64,000 nucleotides of DNA from Chloroflexota bacterium (GCA_014584575.1 JACTMP010000073.1:124001-188000); one strand, 5' to 3'; numbered from the stretch's first letter, positions 17,687 to 26,170 are shown. Numbers and translations: made by a program. The notes: generated by a model not told the origin, from the letters alone.

Positions 17687-18421
17687 TTAACTCTTCTTAA
17701 AATCAATAAACCGGTAGCCAACACCGCGTTCTGTGAGAATGTAGTGAGGGTTGGCCGGGTCTTCTTCGATCTTCTTGCGCAGATAGTTTATGTAAAGACG
17801 AAGGTAGTGTGTTTCATCGCGGTATTCGTACCCCCACACCTTGGCCAACAATGTGTCGTGTGGCACCACCCAACCGGCATTTTGGATGAGGGTATACAGC
17901 AGCCGGTATTCGGTGGGGCGCAGTTCCACCCGCTGCCCATCTACAATAACTTGGTGGCGGTTGAAATCTACCGACAGGCGACCATCAATGCGCAACACGG
18001 TGCGCGGTGGCGGCGCCGGCCATTCGGCGCGGCGCAGCACGGCTTCCACGCGGCTGACCAGTTCGCGGGGGCTAAATGGCTTGGTGATGTAATCATCAGC
18101 GCCTAACCCCAACCCTTGAATCTTATCTTCTTCGTCGCTCTTGACGGTGAGTAGGATGACGGGCACGGTAGAGATTTCCCGTAACAGGCGCAAGGTCTCA
18201 AAGCCGTCCATTTGTGGCATCATCACATCCATGATGACCAGGTCTGGCGTGAAGACCCGGATTTGTTCCAGGGCGTTAACGCCATTGTCGGCTTCGATGA
18301 TCTGGTACCCTTCCAGTTCCAGATTCATGCGAATGAAACGGCGCATACGGGCTTCATCATCCACCACCAGAATAAGACGTGGCGCAGACGGCTCCAATGT
18401 TGTAGGAATCTTTTCGACCAT
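17687..18421 (-). CDS. OmpR/PhoB-family response regulator
   Basis: A 244-residue DNA-binding regulator: receiver domain (LILVVDDEARMRR, LVIMDVMMPQMDG, YITKPFSPRELVSR) and a C-terminal winged helix (LRPTEYRLLYTLIQNAG, VWGYEYRDETHYLRLYINYL, LTERGVGYRF). It starts three bases after the stop of the 79-residue gene and lies 43 bases before relA, so these genes probably share a transcript. No sensor kinase is adjacent. Confidence 0.93.
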   Translation of the reverse strand: MVEKIPTTLEPSAPRLILVVDDEARMRRFIRMNLELEGYQIIEADNGVNALEQIRVFTPDLVIMDVMMPQMDGFETLRLLREISTVPVILLTVKSDEEDKIQGLGLGADDYITKPFSPRELVSRVEAVLRRAEWPAPPPRTVLRIDGRLSVDFNRHQVIVDGQRVELRPTEYRLLYTLIQNAGWVVPHDTLLAKVWGYEYRDETHYLRLYINYLRKKIEEDPANPHYILTERGVGYRFIDFKKS

Positions 18422-18424
18422 GTG

Positions 18425-18664
18425 TTAGTCGCGCACGAAACCGATAACGTCTTCTGTTTCTGCGGAGGGGAGGATCTGGACAAAATTGATGCGATGCCAG
18501 GGAACCATCATGCTGGTGACGTTTTCGTCCAGGTAGTGGAGATCGCTGCCATCACGCAGGCGCGGGTTGAGCAGCGTGATGTTGGTGCAGTTGGGCGCCG
18601 GCATCTCTTCCATTTCACAGACGACGGCGTCTTCATTGTTGATGTGTACGATTAAGCTAATCAT
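18425..18664 (-). CDS. Small conserved-looking hypothetical protein
   Basis: I do not recognise a family. The 79-residue protein begins MISLIVHINNEDAVVCEMEE and has the hydrophobic/acidic pattern of a small globular domain without a membrane helix. A GGGAG ribosome site lies six bases before the ATG, and the gene ends three bases before the response regulator start, arguing for real translation and coupling. Its position before a regulator-relA unit hints at a signalling or stress role. Confidence 0.65.
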   Translation of the reverse strand: MISLIVHINNEDAVVCEMEEMPAPNCTNITLLNPRLRDGSDLHYLDENVTSMMVPWHRINFVQILPSAETEDVIGFVRD

Positions 18665-18680
18665 GGGCTTCTCCCTGATA

Positions 18681-18711
18681 GACCCTATGGGTTTTAGAAA
18701 CCATTAGGGTC
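18681..18711. terminator. Hairpin between FHA gene and the relA unit
   Basis: GACCCTATGGGTTT and AAACCATTAGGGTC form a 14-bp near-perfect stem with a three-base loop. It has the same design as the hairpins at 30599 and 63629. There is no long T tract, so it may be a repeat element acting as a terminator. Confidence 0.6.
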
Positions 18712-18716
18712 CCATG

Positions 18717-19220
18717 TCAATCAATAAAAATATGTAAAAGTAAGTCGCCGAAGCGAATTTCATCACCGTTTTTGAGGGGGTAGGGGCGGTTGGGCGGCAG
18801 CCGGTAGGTGTTGAGCATAGTGCCGTTGGTGCTGTCCAGGTCAATCAAAACGATACCTTTTCTCACCGAGCGGATGCTGGCATGGAGACGAGACACTCCT
18901 TTTTCTGCGCCATCGTCTGGTGAAAGGTCAAGTTCGGGCGTGGATTCGGCGTCGGCGCGCCCGACCTGGATTTCATCCCGCAGTTCGAGTTGCAGCCGGC
19001 GGCGGCTGCTGGGGATAACGATGGTGATGTGGCGGGGGTCTACGGCCGTTTCCAGTTCTTCTTTGGTTAGCGGCGGCGGCGGCGCGTGGATGGCAAACTC
19101 GGAAAAGGGGAGGATGGTCGTCTTCCCTTTGGCTACCTGTTCGGCCAGGAAAGCGCCACATTCGGTGCAAAACAACGCACCCACGTATTGGTTAGCGCCG
19201 CATTCGATACATCTAATCAT
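18717..19220 (-). CDS. Zinc-ribbon and FHA domain protein
   Basis: A 167-residue protein with an N-terminal zinc ribbon (CIECG...CTECG, residues 4-23) and a C-terminal FHA domain that binds phospho-threonine: QVGRADAES, SRLHASIR, DLDSTNGTMLN. It probably reads the output of the Ser/Thr kinase encoded at 21939. I chose ATG at 19220, which overlaps the J-vWA gene stop by eight bases, indicating co-translation. Confidence 0.92.
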   Translation of the reverse strand: MIRCIECGANQYVGALFCTECGAFLAEQVAKGKTTILPFSEFAIHAPPPPLTKEELETAVDPRHITIVIPSSRRRLQLELRDEIQVGRADAESTPELDLSPDDGAEKGVSRLHASIRSVRKGIVLIDLDSTNGTMLNTYRLPPNRPYPLKNGDEIRFGDLLLHIFID

Positions 19221-20685
19221 CGTCTTTGTCGTCGAAATAGGTGGTGCGTGTGACCAGGGCGCGGGTGCCAAACTTGAGTTTTTTACGGCCGTCCAGAGAC
19301 ATCGTGCCCGCCTGCAAAATCCGGTCAGCCTCAAAGTGGGCCTGCTGCGCCAGTTGGGCTTCGCCAGCTTCCAGCAGCCGGGTTGTCAGATGCCGCATTC
19401 GCTGCGCCGCTGCTTCCAGATCGCCAGCCTCCACATCTTCCCAAACGCGCTCATTCATCCGGTACATATTCAACATGCGCACCGCTTCCACAATGGGTTC
19501 CGGCGGCAATTCTTTCTCGGCGGTTTTTAACACGTTAATGCGCACATTTTGATTAAACGTTTGTTGCTGCATCTGTTTCGCCGGGATTTCTGCCACCAGA
19601 TTGATGGGGATATTGAGCCGCCGTTCCACAACTTGCGGCTGCACCGTCAGCTCCAGCAAGAAGGCCAGGCGCGAGCGCCCTTCCACATTTCCCAACCGGA
19701 TGACATCATCATCCAAAACCAGCGGTTGCGGAAACGGGACAATCTTATAGCCATAATCCAGCGATAAAAAGTCAGGAAAGCTGCGCAGCAAGCGCATATT
19801 TTGGGCGTAGACCGTGCCCATGCCGGTAATGCGCTCTTGCAGTTTTTGCACCACGCTTTTAGGCTGTTCAATAAAAGCGGATTGTCCCCCAGAAGGGGCT
19901 ACCAGTTGATCCAGAAATTGATCGTTCCAGTCAGAGCCAATGCCAAACGCGGTGATGCCAATGCCATCTACGGCCGTGCGCGCCGCTAATTCCAGGCATT
20001 GTTTGTCGTCCCCATAGGTCTGCCCATCCGTCAACAGAATCAGGTGATTTGAATACTCTGCCAGGGGCGACTGCCGCAGTTCCTTAACACCGGCGGCTAA
20101 CCCCTGGTAAATCTCGGTGCCGCCAGAGGCTTCAATGGCGTGCAGCCCCCGCATAATAGGGGCTTTCTGGCGCATTAGTTCGGCCGAGGCCACCACTTCA
20201 GCGCGGTCACTAAAAGTGATAATGGATAACACATCGGATGGCGTGAGTTTCTCGATGACCAGTTCTACAGCCGCTTTCACGGCATCTAGCCGTCGCCCCT
20301 GCATGGAGGTGCTGCGGTCAATGACCAGGCATAAGTTAAGCGGTAACTGTTGGCCGCTGCTTTGTTTGGGGGGGCGAATATCCACCAGCAGATAAAGGCG
20401 CTGCGCCGTATCGGAGACCTCGATCTGATCACGGCTCAGCGTCAGTGCAATTTCCAGATCGACCATGGTGGTTTCCACCAGGAGCGAATCGTAGGTGGCG
20501 CGGCGGGCCGGATCACTGAGAACTTCATAGGCATTGAGCAGACGCTGGTAGTCGGCGTTGCGAGCGGGGTCTCGTTCTGTGGGGGCAAAACTCTTTTGCA
20601 GGGTTTCAAAAGCAATACGAATTGTTGCTGTTTCTGCTTTGGGGTCAACACCCAAAATAGCATAGTAGTCAAAAGTCTTGCTCAT
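19213..20685 (-). CDS. J-domain-like plus von Willebrand factor A protein
   Basis: A 490-residue cytosolic protein. Residues 1-70 are J-domain-like (DYYAILGVDPKAE, LNAYEVLSDPARRATYD) but the HPD tripeptide needed to stimulate DnaK is absent (KSFAPTERDP occupies that place). Residues about 110-290 are a vWA domain with an intact MIDAS start (DRSTSM) and LLTDGQTYGDD. The rest is beta-rich and helical and has no family I can name. It probably acts as a scaffold in the phospho-signalling cluster with FHA, PP2C and kinase. Confidence 0.85.
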   Translation of the reverse strand: MSKTFDYYAILGVDPKAETATIRIAFETLQKSFAPTERDPARNADYQRLLNAYEVLSDPARRATYDSLLVETTMVDLEIALTLSRDQIEVSDTAQRLYLLVDIRPPKQSSGQQLPLNLCLVIDRSTSMQGRRLDAVKAAVELVIEKLTPSDVLSIITFSDRAEVVASAELMRQKAPIMRGLHAIEASGGTEIYQGLAAGVKELRQSPLAEYSNHLILLTDGQTYGDDKQCLELAARTAVDGIGITAFGIGSDWNDQFLDQLVAPSGGQSAFIEQPKSVVQKLQERITGMGTVYAQNMRLLRSFPDFLSLDYGYKIVPFPQPLVLDDDVIRLGNVEGRSRLAFLLELTVQPQVVERRLNIPINLVAEIPAKQMQQQTFNQNVRINVLKTAEKELPPEPIVEAVRMLNMYRMNERVWEDVEAGDLEAAAQRMRHLTTRLLEAGEAQLAQQAHFEADRILQAGTMSLDGRKKLKFGTRALVTRTTYFDDKDDD

Positions 20686-20859
20686 TTGAAACCGTGTGCA
20701 ATATCCTAATACATTACATAAAGAAGATGGTTTGAGTTTGCGGTTTATTTATTACCGCTAGCTGGATGCAAATAGCGAGCAACCTGCCACCGGCACCCGA
20801 TACCCGCATTATGGAGTCAATGGTGTGCGCTTGCCGAGGCTGTGTATTAATCGCGTCAT

Positions 20860-21867
20860 TTACAGACTGAACTCCACCAGGACAACGGTAACATTGTCGT
20901 TGCTATTAGCCGCCATGGCGGCGTCATACAGTTCATCTACCATCTGGTGAATAGATACATCCTGTTTCAAGATGTCATTTATCTGCTCATCGGAGACAAA
21001 GCCGCACAGCCCGTCGCTGCATAACAGCAGCTTGCCTTTTTTAGGTAGCAGCCGCATATACGTATCAATTTCTACTTCTTCCCCCTGGCCAACCGCACGC
21101 AACAGCACGTTGCGATAACGATAAACGGTGGCTTCTTCGGCGGTCAACTGACCCACATCCTGCAAACGTTGCACCAGCGAATGATCGTTAGTGATGGCTT
21201 CAAACTTTTCCTCGGTGTGCAGATATAACCGGCTGTCGCCGACATGGGCCACATGTAAACGGCCGCCCAGCAGCAGGGCGACGGTGAGGGTGGTGCCGCT
21301 GTCTACATCGGGTTCATCCTCGTACACGGCCGTGTTCGCAATTTGCACCGCCTCCACCAATGTGTCTCGTATGCCGATCTGGGGTGGGGTGTCGTGTGCC
21401 AACAGCGGCAGGTAGATTTCTTTCAAGATATGATTGGCAGCCTGACGGGAGGCAATTTTGCTGGCGACATGTCCATTGGTATGCCCACCCATGCCGTCGG
21501 CCACAATGTAAAGGCCAAATGGCATCATAATAAAATGCCCACCCGTTTCCGACGAGAAAGCAATGCAGGAATCTTCATTCCGCTCGCGGGCGCCAATATC
21601 ACAACGTTTGGCATAGCGAATCACGGCTTCCCCCTTGTTGGCAGCAGCGGCTGCCCCGGAAATGATCCCTTTGGGACCAGGAATAACAAGCGGCGGAAGC
21701 TCTTCTGTTTTGCTACTCTGCTCAGACGTTCCCTCGGTGGCATCGTAGATAAAAGGGTGTGTTTCCGGCGCGATGTGCCCGGCACTGTTAGCCAGTCCTT
21801 CTACCATATCGTCTGATTCTGCCAGATCGTCTGCTTCGGAAAATGCAGTTGATTCATTCATGTTCAT
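20860..21867 (-). CDS. PP2C-family Ser/Thr protein phosphatase
   Basis: A 335-residue protein. After about 85 acidic, disordered residues the PPM catalytic domain follows: GARERNEDSC, YIVADGMGGHTNGHVAS, HVGDSRLYL, LLCSDGLCGFVSD and NDNVTVVLVEF, carrying all metal-binding Asp residues. It should reverse phosphorylation by the neighbouring kinase. No membrane helix is seen. The start could be ATG 21867 or the in-frame ATG two codons later. Confidence 0.93.
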   Translation of the reverse strand: MNMNESTAFSEADDLAESDDMVEGLANSAGHIAPETHPFIYDATEGTSEQSSKTEELPPLVIPGPKGIISGAAAAANKGEAVIRYAKRCDIGARERNEDSCIAFSSETGGHFIMMPFGLYIVADGMGGHTNGHVASKIASRQAANHILKEIYLPLLAHDTPPQIGIRDTLVEAVQIANTAVYEDEPDVDSGTTLTVALLLGGRLHVAHVGDSRLYLHTEEKFEAITNDHSLVQRLQDVGQLTAEEATVYRYRNVLLRAVGQGEEVEIDTYMRLLPKKGKLLLCSDGLCGFVSDEQINDILKQDVSIHQMVDELYDAAMAANSNDNVTVVLVEFSL

Positions 21868-21938
21868 TTAGCCTAAACAAGTGTACCAGAGAGTTGGCAA
21901 ACGGTTTACCCCGGCGCCAACTGCCGGGCAGGTTATCG

Positions 21939-23903
21939 TTATGCCGGTAAGGCATATAACGTCCGGTTCGTAGAACCGACATAGACCATATCATCCATTA
22001 CCACGGGGGAAGCAATGAAACGGCCGTCGGTATCAAACCGCCAGCGCAAATCCCCCCGCCGCAGGCTCAGACAGTATAATGTGCCATCTGTTGAACCAAT
22101 ATAAACGGCGTCGTGGGAGACGGCTGGTGAAGAAGTGACCTGGCCTTTCGTTTCGAAATTCCATAACTGCCGACCGGAATCGGTATCCAGAGCATACAAG
22201 TTGCCGTCAGCAGAACCAATAAAAACAACCGTGTCATAAACAACGGGGGAAGAGACAATGGGCCGGCGTGCCCGAAAACGCCAGATAACATACCCGGAGG
22301 CGGCATCCAGGGCGTAAACGGTAGCGTCATGGGAGCCAACATAAACGATCTCATTAGCCAGAGTGGGGGAAGAGGTCACGTTTCGCTTCGCCTGGGCCTG
22401 CCAGACCGTTTTGCCGGAGGCCAGTTCCAGACAGAAAATATACCCCCCTTCCGTGCCAAAAAAGACCCGTTCATCATCTACGTAAGGGGTGGAGCGCACG
22501 GCGCTGTAGGCGCGTGCTTTCCAGGCGGAGCGCCCGGTTTTGGCATTGACGGCATAAAAATGACCATCATCAGAACCAAAAAAAACATGGTCAAACCGGA
22601 CACGTGGTGAGGTGTAAATGGGGCCGCTGGTGGCAAAGCGCCAATTCTGACGGCCGGTGCGCGTCTGAATGTTATACAGATGCCTGTCTACTGAGCCGAT
22701 GAAAACGTTGTCTTCATAAACACAGGGGGCTGAGCCACCCACATTGTCCATGGCCGGGAATTTCCACAAAAACTCCCCTTTGGGCTGCGAGAGTGCATAC
22801 AGGTTGTTGTCATAGGCGCTGACAAAAACCATGCCGTTGGCCACCGCCACGCGCCGCCGAATTTCGTCTTCACATCTGAACGTCCAGAGCGGTTTGATCT
22901 GGGTAGCGCCCACCGCCGGCGCCGCCACACCGGCGGCGGGCGTAACGGCCGTAACACCCGGTATTTCTGAAAAAGCAGTAGGCGTAACCGAGGCATGGCT
23001 GACGGCCGTGCTGGCCGAACCCGGCCGCCGCAGCGCTTCTAACGCCGCTTTAAGCGCCTGGGCATTGGGGTACCGCTCAACGGGGTCATACGCCAGACAG
23101 CGCATGATGATGGCTTCAAATTCGGGTGAAACAGTGGGGTTGACCTTTGTGATCGGCCGTTCGTTAAAGGTGAATGGGGGTTCCAGCCGGGGGTCTTGTT
23201 TGGTGAGCAGGTGGTGCAGCGTAGCCCCCAGCGCATAGATGTCGCCGGCCGGTTCGGCCCGGCCCCGGTATTGTTCGGGCGGAGAATACCCCTCGGTGCC
23301 GATCATGGTACCTTTGTCGCCCGTCTCAAATACTTTGGCGATGCCAAAATCAATGAGGACGATACGGCCGTATTGATCCAGCATAATGTTAGACGGCTTC
23401 ACATCGCGGAAGACGATGGGCTGCGGCTTCTGGTTATGCAGATGGTCAAGGGCGTCGCACAGTTGGATGGCCCATTCCAGCGCGGTGGCCTGGTCGAGCA
23501 TTTCGGTAGACTCTTCCAGCCATTGGTCCAGGTCTTTGCCGCGAATCAGGTCGAGCACCAGATAAGAGCGATCTTCCTCGGTGAAATAGTCAGATACATC
23601 GGGGATGGCCGGATGATCCAACATCGCCAGCATACTGGCTTCTCGTTCAAATGACTTAATTGTTAGTTCCCGCATCTGCGGGTCGGGGGTGGAAATGACC
23701 ATCTCTTTTACAGCGCAGAGCTTGGTCACGTTGGGAAAGCGCATGTCACGCGCTTTGTAAACAGAGCTGAAACCGCCGGAACCCAGGGTGCCCACAATAC
23801 GATACCGATCTTGCAGCATATCACCAGGCTGCAAACGCGCCTTGGTTGGCGTTTTTGGCCGATTCCGCTTGCTGGCCAGTTGTCTGGTGGTTAATCGCCC
23901 CAT
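21939..23903 (-). CDS. Ser/Thr protein kinase with eight-blade PQQ-like propeller
   Basis: A 654-residue protein. The kinase domain (about 28-290) has LGSGGFSSVYKA, the ATP Lys in CAVKEM, RDVKPSNIML, DFGIAK and GYSPPEQYRG. A Pro/Ala/Thr linker without a membrane helix leads to eight repeats of about 40 residues, each with a W-x-F and a VYVGSxDGxLYAL-like strand, the PQQ/BamB-type propeller. Most bacterial kinases with beta-propellers put them outside the cell; here no transmembrane segment is visible, so the whole protein seems cytosolic and the propeller may be a docking platform. Confidence 0.93.
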   Translation of the reverse strand: MGRLTTRQLASKRNRPKTPTKARLQPGDMLQDRYRIVGTLGSGGFSSVYKARDMRFPNVTKLCAVKEMVISTPDPQMRELTIKSFEREASMLAMLDHPAIPDVSDYFTEEDRSYLVLDLIRGKDLDQWLEESTEMLDQATALEWAIQLCDALDHLHNQKPQPIVFRDVKPSNIMLDQYGRIVLIDFGIAKVFETGDKGTMIGTEGYSPPEQYRGRAEPAGDIYALGATLHHLLTKQDPRLEPPFTFNERPITKVNPTVSPEFEAIIMRCLAYDPVERYPNAQALKAALEALRRPGSASTAVSHASVTPTAFSEIPGVTAVTPAAGVAAPAVGATQIKPLWTFRCEDEIRRRVAVANGMVFVSAYDNNLYALSQPKGEFLWKFPAMDNVGGSAPCVYEDNVFIGSVDRHLYNIQTRTGRQNWRFATSGPIYTSPRVRFDHVFFGSDDGHFYAVNAKTGRSAWKARAYSAVRSTPYVDDERVFFGTEGGYIFCLELASGKTVWQAQAKRNVTSSPTLANEIVYVGSHDATVYALDAASGYVIWRFRARRPIVSSPVVYDTVVFIGSADGNLYALDTDSGRQLWNFETKGQVTSSPAVSHDAVYIGSTDGTLYCLSLRRGDLRWRFDTDGRFIASPVVMDDMVYVGSTNRTLYALPA

Positions 23904-23942
23904 GGTTATAAGTCTCTCTTCCTGTGACGGCTTGGTGGTTAA

Positions 23943-24725
23943 TTATAAGTTCACCCCGGTGAAATGATCAAGCATTCCCGGATGCTGCCCGTGTTGCCAC
24001 AGCCGTTCGCCGCCCACGTTAGTCACGTGATGGTGAATTTGCCGCTCCAGGTCAGCACGGCCGTTAAAAAATGTGCTCACCTGCGATGTATAAGCAGCAA
24101 TGGCCTCAATTTTAGCGGCAATGTCAGCCGGCGTCAGTGGGATGGTCTGGCTATGCCAGGCGGGGTCAACGGGGGAGACAACGGCCGTGACCGCCTGTTC
24201 ATCCCGTGCATAAGGGTAATCTTCGTAATAAAACAAGTCAGCGCCAAAACAGTGTTCGGCGGCGCGGCGCACGATCTGGTGGTCAACATGGTTGCCCACC
24301 GCCAGCGGCGCGACCACCTTCCGGCTGGCGGGTAAGGTGGCGAACTGCGCCGCCAATGTCTGCACCAGCGCCTCTTCCGCCGGATGAATGGTGCCCGTAA
24401 TCTGGCCCCAATCGGTGTAGAGCGCACGGCCGTCTGTCCCCATCCGGTAAATACAATCGGGTATTTCCCAGTGCCGGTAAGCGGCCCTCAGGATAACACA
24501 GGCATTGATGTCCTCGGTGCGCCGGGCGGCGACGGCATCATGGGCTAACTGCCAACGGCCGTGCAGCTCCTGTGCATACGCCGAAAACCCATCCGTTGCC
24601 GGCTCCCCGGCCATGATGGTGACGATGAGAACCTGGCCGCCCGCCGCCGTCTGCTGCGCAATTTGCCCGCCGCAAGATAAAGGAGCATCGTCTAAATGAG
24701 GCGAGAGATAAATGGCGTTATACAT
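23943..24725 (-). CDS. PIG-L family (LmbE-like) deacetylase
   Basis: A 260-residue zinc hydrolase that removes acetyl groups from N-acetylglucosamine-type sugars. Landmarks: YLSPHLDDAPLSCGG (zinc ligands H, D, D near residues 9-12), LIVTIMAGEP, and VGNHVDHQIVRRAAE with the third zinc His. The substrate could be a GlcNAc-inositol-like thiol precursor or lipid-linked GlcNAc. I chose ATG at 24725 (MYNAIYLSP) because residues of the longer reading come from the repeat array at 24727. Confidence 0.9.
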   Translation of the reverse strand: MYNAIYLSPHLDDAPLSCGGQIAQQTAAGGQVLIVTIMAGEPATDGFSAYAQELHGRWQLAHDAVAARRTEDINACVILRAAYRHWEIPDCIYRMGTDGRALYTDWGQITGTIHPAEEALVQTLAAQFATLPASRKVVAPLAVGNHVDHQIVRRAAEHCFGADLFYYEDYPYARDEQAVTAVVSPVDPAWHSQTIPLTPADIAAKIEAIAAYTSQVSTFFNGRADLERQIHHHVTNVGGERLWQHGQHPGMLDHFTGVNL

Positions 24726-24726
24726 A

Positions 24727-24790
24727 GAGAGATGGGAGATTAGAGATTGAAGATTGGGCAATCTCTAATCTCCCATCTCCAATCTCATCT
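24727..24790. repeat. Hairpin of inverted GAGATT arrays
   Basis: GATGGGAGATTAGAGATTGA units are answered by AATCTCTAATCTCCCATCTCC units around a short loop. It fills the divergent gap between the PIG-L gene and moaC. Confidence 0.9.
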
Positions 24791-24793
24791 TCA

Positions 24794-24823
24794 TTGGCTT
24801 GCATGTTGGTAGCCAACTATAAT
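24794..24823 (+). promoter_or_regulatory. Promoter of moaC, probably leaderless
   Basis: TTGGCT (24794-24799), 18-base spacer, perfect TATAAT (24818-24823), then nine bases to the moaC ATG at 24833. No ribosome site fits between. The expected transcript start is within about three bases of the ATG. Confidence 0.6.
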
Positions 24824-24832
24824 ACGAAGCCT

Positions 24833-25321
24833 ATGTCTGAGCAATTGACACACCTGGATGAACACGGCCGTGCCCGCATGGTAGACGTCGGCCACAAGGA
24901 TGATACCGTGCGGGTTGCCACTGCCCGCGGTGCGGTACAGATGCAGCCAGAGACGTTGCAGCAAATTATCGCCGGGCAAATCAAAAAAGGAGAAGTCTTG
25001 ACTGTGGCCGAATTGGCGGGCGTCATGGCCGCCAAACGCACCAGCGATCTGATTCCGCTGTGCCACCCCCTCATGCTCAACCACGTGTCCGTGACCTGCA
25101 CGCCTAACCCGGCGCAAAACTGCGTGGAGATCGAAGCTACCGTCCGCTTAACAGGCAAAACAGGCGTGGAAATGGAGGCGCTCACGGCCGTGAGCATCGC
25201 CGGCCTCACTATTTACGATATGGCCAAAGCCATAGACAAAGGCATGCGCCTGACCAATGTGCGCCTGGTGCACAAGGAAGGCGGGAAAAGTGGGGACTGG
25301 AGATTAGAGATTGGAGATTAG
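24833..25321 (+). CDS. moaC: Cyclic pyranopterin monophosphate synthase
   Basis: MoaC acts in molybdenum cofactor synthesis, converting the MoaA product to cyclic pyranopterin monophosphate. The 162-residue protein has the conserved ARMVDVGHKDDTVRVATA, AAKRTSDLIPLCHPL, TGVEMEALTAVSIAGLTIYD and the KAIDKGM motif. I start at ATG 24833 (MSEQLTHLDE). The last residues (GDWRLEIGD) are encoded by the start of the hairpin array at 25294, so the natural C-terminus after GGKSG has been extended by a repeat. Confidence 0.95.
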   Translation: MSEQLTHLDEHGRARMVDVGHKDDTVRVATARGAVQMQPETLQQIIAGQIKKGEVLTVAELAGVMAAKRTSDLIPLCHPLMLNHVSVTCTPNPAQNCVEIEATVRLTGKTGVEMEALTAVSIAGLTIYDMAKAIDKGMRLTNVRLVHKEGGKSGDWRLEIGD

Positions 25322-25358
25322 ACCTTCTCCAAATCTCTAATCTCCAATCTCCAGTCTC
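25294..25358. repeat. Hairpin of inverted GAGATT arrays overlapping the moaC end
   Basis: GGACTGGAGATTAGAGATTG and following units (25294-25320) are answered by inverted units 25331-25358. The left arm encodes the last MoaC residues and its stop codon; the right arm ends just before the MoaD-MoaE start. Confidence 0.92.
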
Positions 25359-25363
25359 TATAT

Positions 25364-26074
25364 ATGGAACTCAACATTCGCCTATTCGCCACTCTTAAAG
25401 ACCGCGCCGGGCAGGGGCAAATCCGGGTCAACCTGGACGAACCGGCCACGGTGCAAACCGTCCTGGCTGCGGTTGTCAGCCAGTATCCGGCATTGGCGAC
25501 GGCCGTCCCCAGCAGTATCGTCTCGGTGAACAAAGCGTTTGCGGGGGAGAACACGGCCGTGCGCCCCGGCGACGAAATTGCCATCTTTCCACCCGTCAGC
25601 GGCGGCGAGATGTCCCATCCCACCTACTTTGCCATTACGGATACGGCCGTAGACATCAACGCCATTCACCAACACCTGACCACCCCCGATGTGGGCGCGA
25701 TTATCAGCTTCACCGGCTCCGTGCGCGGTCAGACCAGCCGCGAAGGGCTGCCCGATGCCACCACCTACCTGGAATACGAAGCCTATGAGGCCATGGCCGA
25801 GCAAAAAATGGCCCAAATCGCCCAGGAAATCAGGGCGCGCTGGCCGCTGATCAAAGGCATTGCCATCGTCCAGCGCATCGGCGCATTGCAGGTGGGCGAT
25901 ATGACCACCTTTGTCGCCTGCGCCGCCGCCCACCGCGACCAGGGCGCCTTTGAGGCCGCCCGCTACGGCATAGACCGCCTGAAAGAAATCGTGCCCGTCT
26001 GGAAAAAAGAAGTCGGCCCCGATAAAAGCGTCTGGGTAGAAGGCCATTACCATCCGAGCGAACAAGACAACTGA
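25364..26074 (+). CDS. MoaD-MoaE fusion, molybdopterin synthase
   Basis: A 236-residue fusion of the two molybdopterin synthase subunits, which insert dithiolene sulfur into cyclic pyranopterin monophosphate. Residues 1-81 are MoaD (MELNIRLFATLKDRAG to FPPVSGG) and about 85-236 are MoaE (TGSVRGQ, LEYEAYEAMAEQKM, KEIVPVWKKE). The Gly-Gly pair that must be C-terminal for thiocarboxylation is internal (SGG-EMSHP). Mycobacterial MoaX has the same arrangement and is cleaved after the glycines; I infer the same need here. It lies directly after moaC. Confidence 0.93.
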   Translation: MELNIRLFATLKDRAGQGQIRVNLDEPATVQTVLAAVVSQYPALATAVPSSIVSVNKAFAGENTAVRPGDEIAIFPPVSGGEMSHPTYFAITDTAVDINAIHQHLTTPDVGAIISFTGSVRGQTSREGLPDATTYLEYEAYEAMAEQKMAQIAQEIRARWPLIKGIAIVQRIGALQVGDMTTFVACAAAHRDQGAFEAARYGIDRLKEIVPVWKKEVGPDKSVWVEGHYHPSEQDN

Positions 26075-26100
26075 GTGTTGCCCATGCAAATGCACACTTG

Positions 26101-26137
26101 ATTGGAGATTAAGAGATTGAGAGATTAGGAGATTGAG
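26101..26137. repeat. GAGATT array, left part of a split hairpin
   Basis: ATTGGAGATTAAGAGATTGA and following units. The matching inverted units are at 26311-26338, separated by about 170 bases that include the palindromic element at 26171-26258. Confidence 0.8.
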
Positions 26138-26170
26138 TACACTGTTAACAAAATAATCTAGACTTTATCG

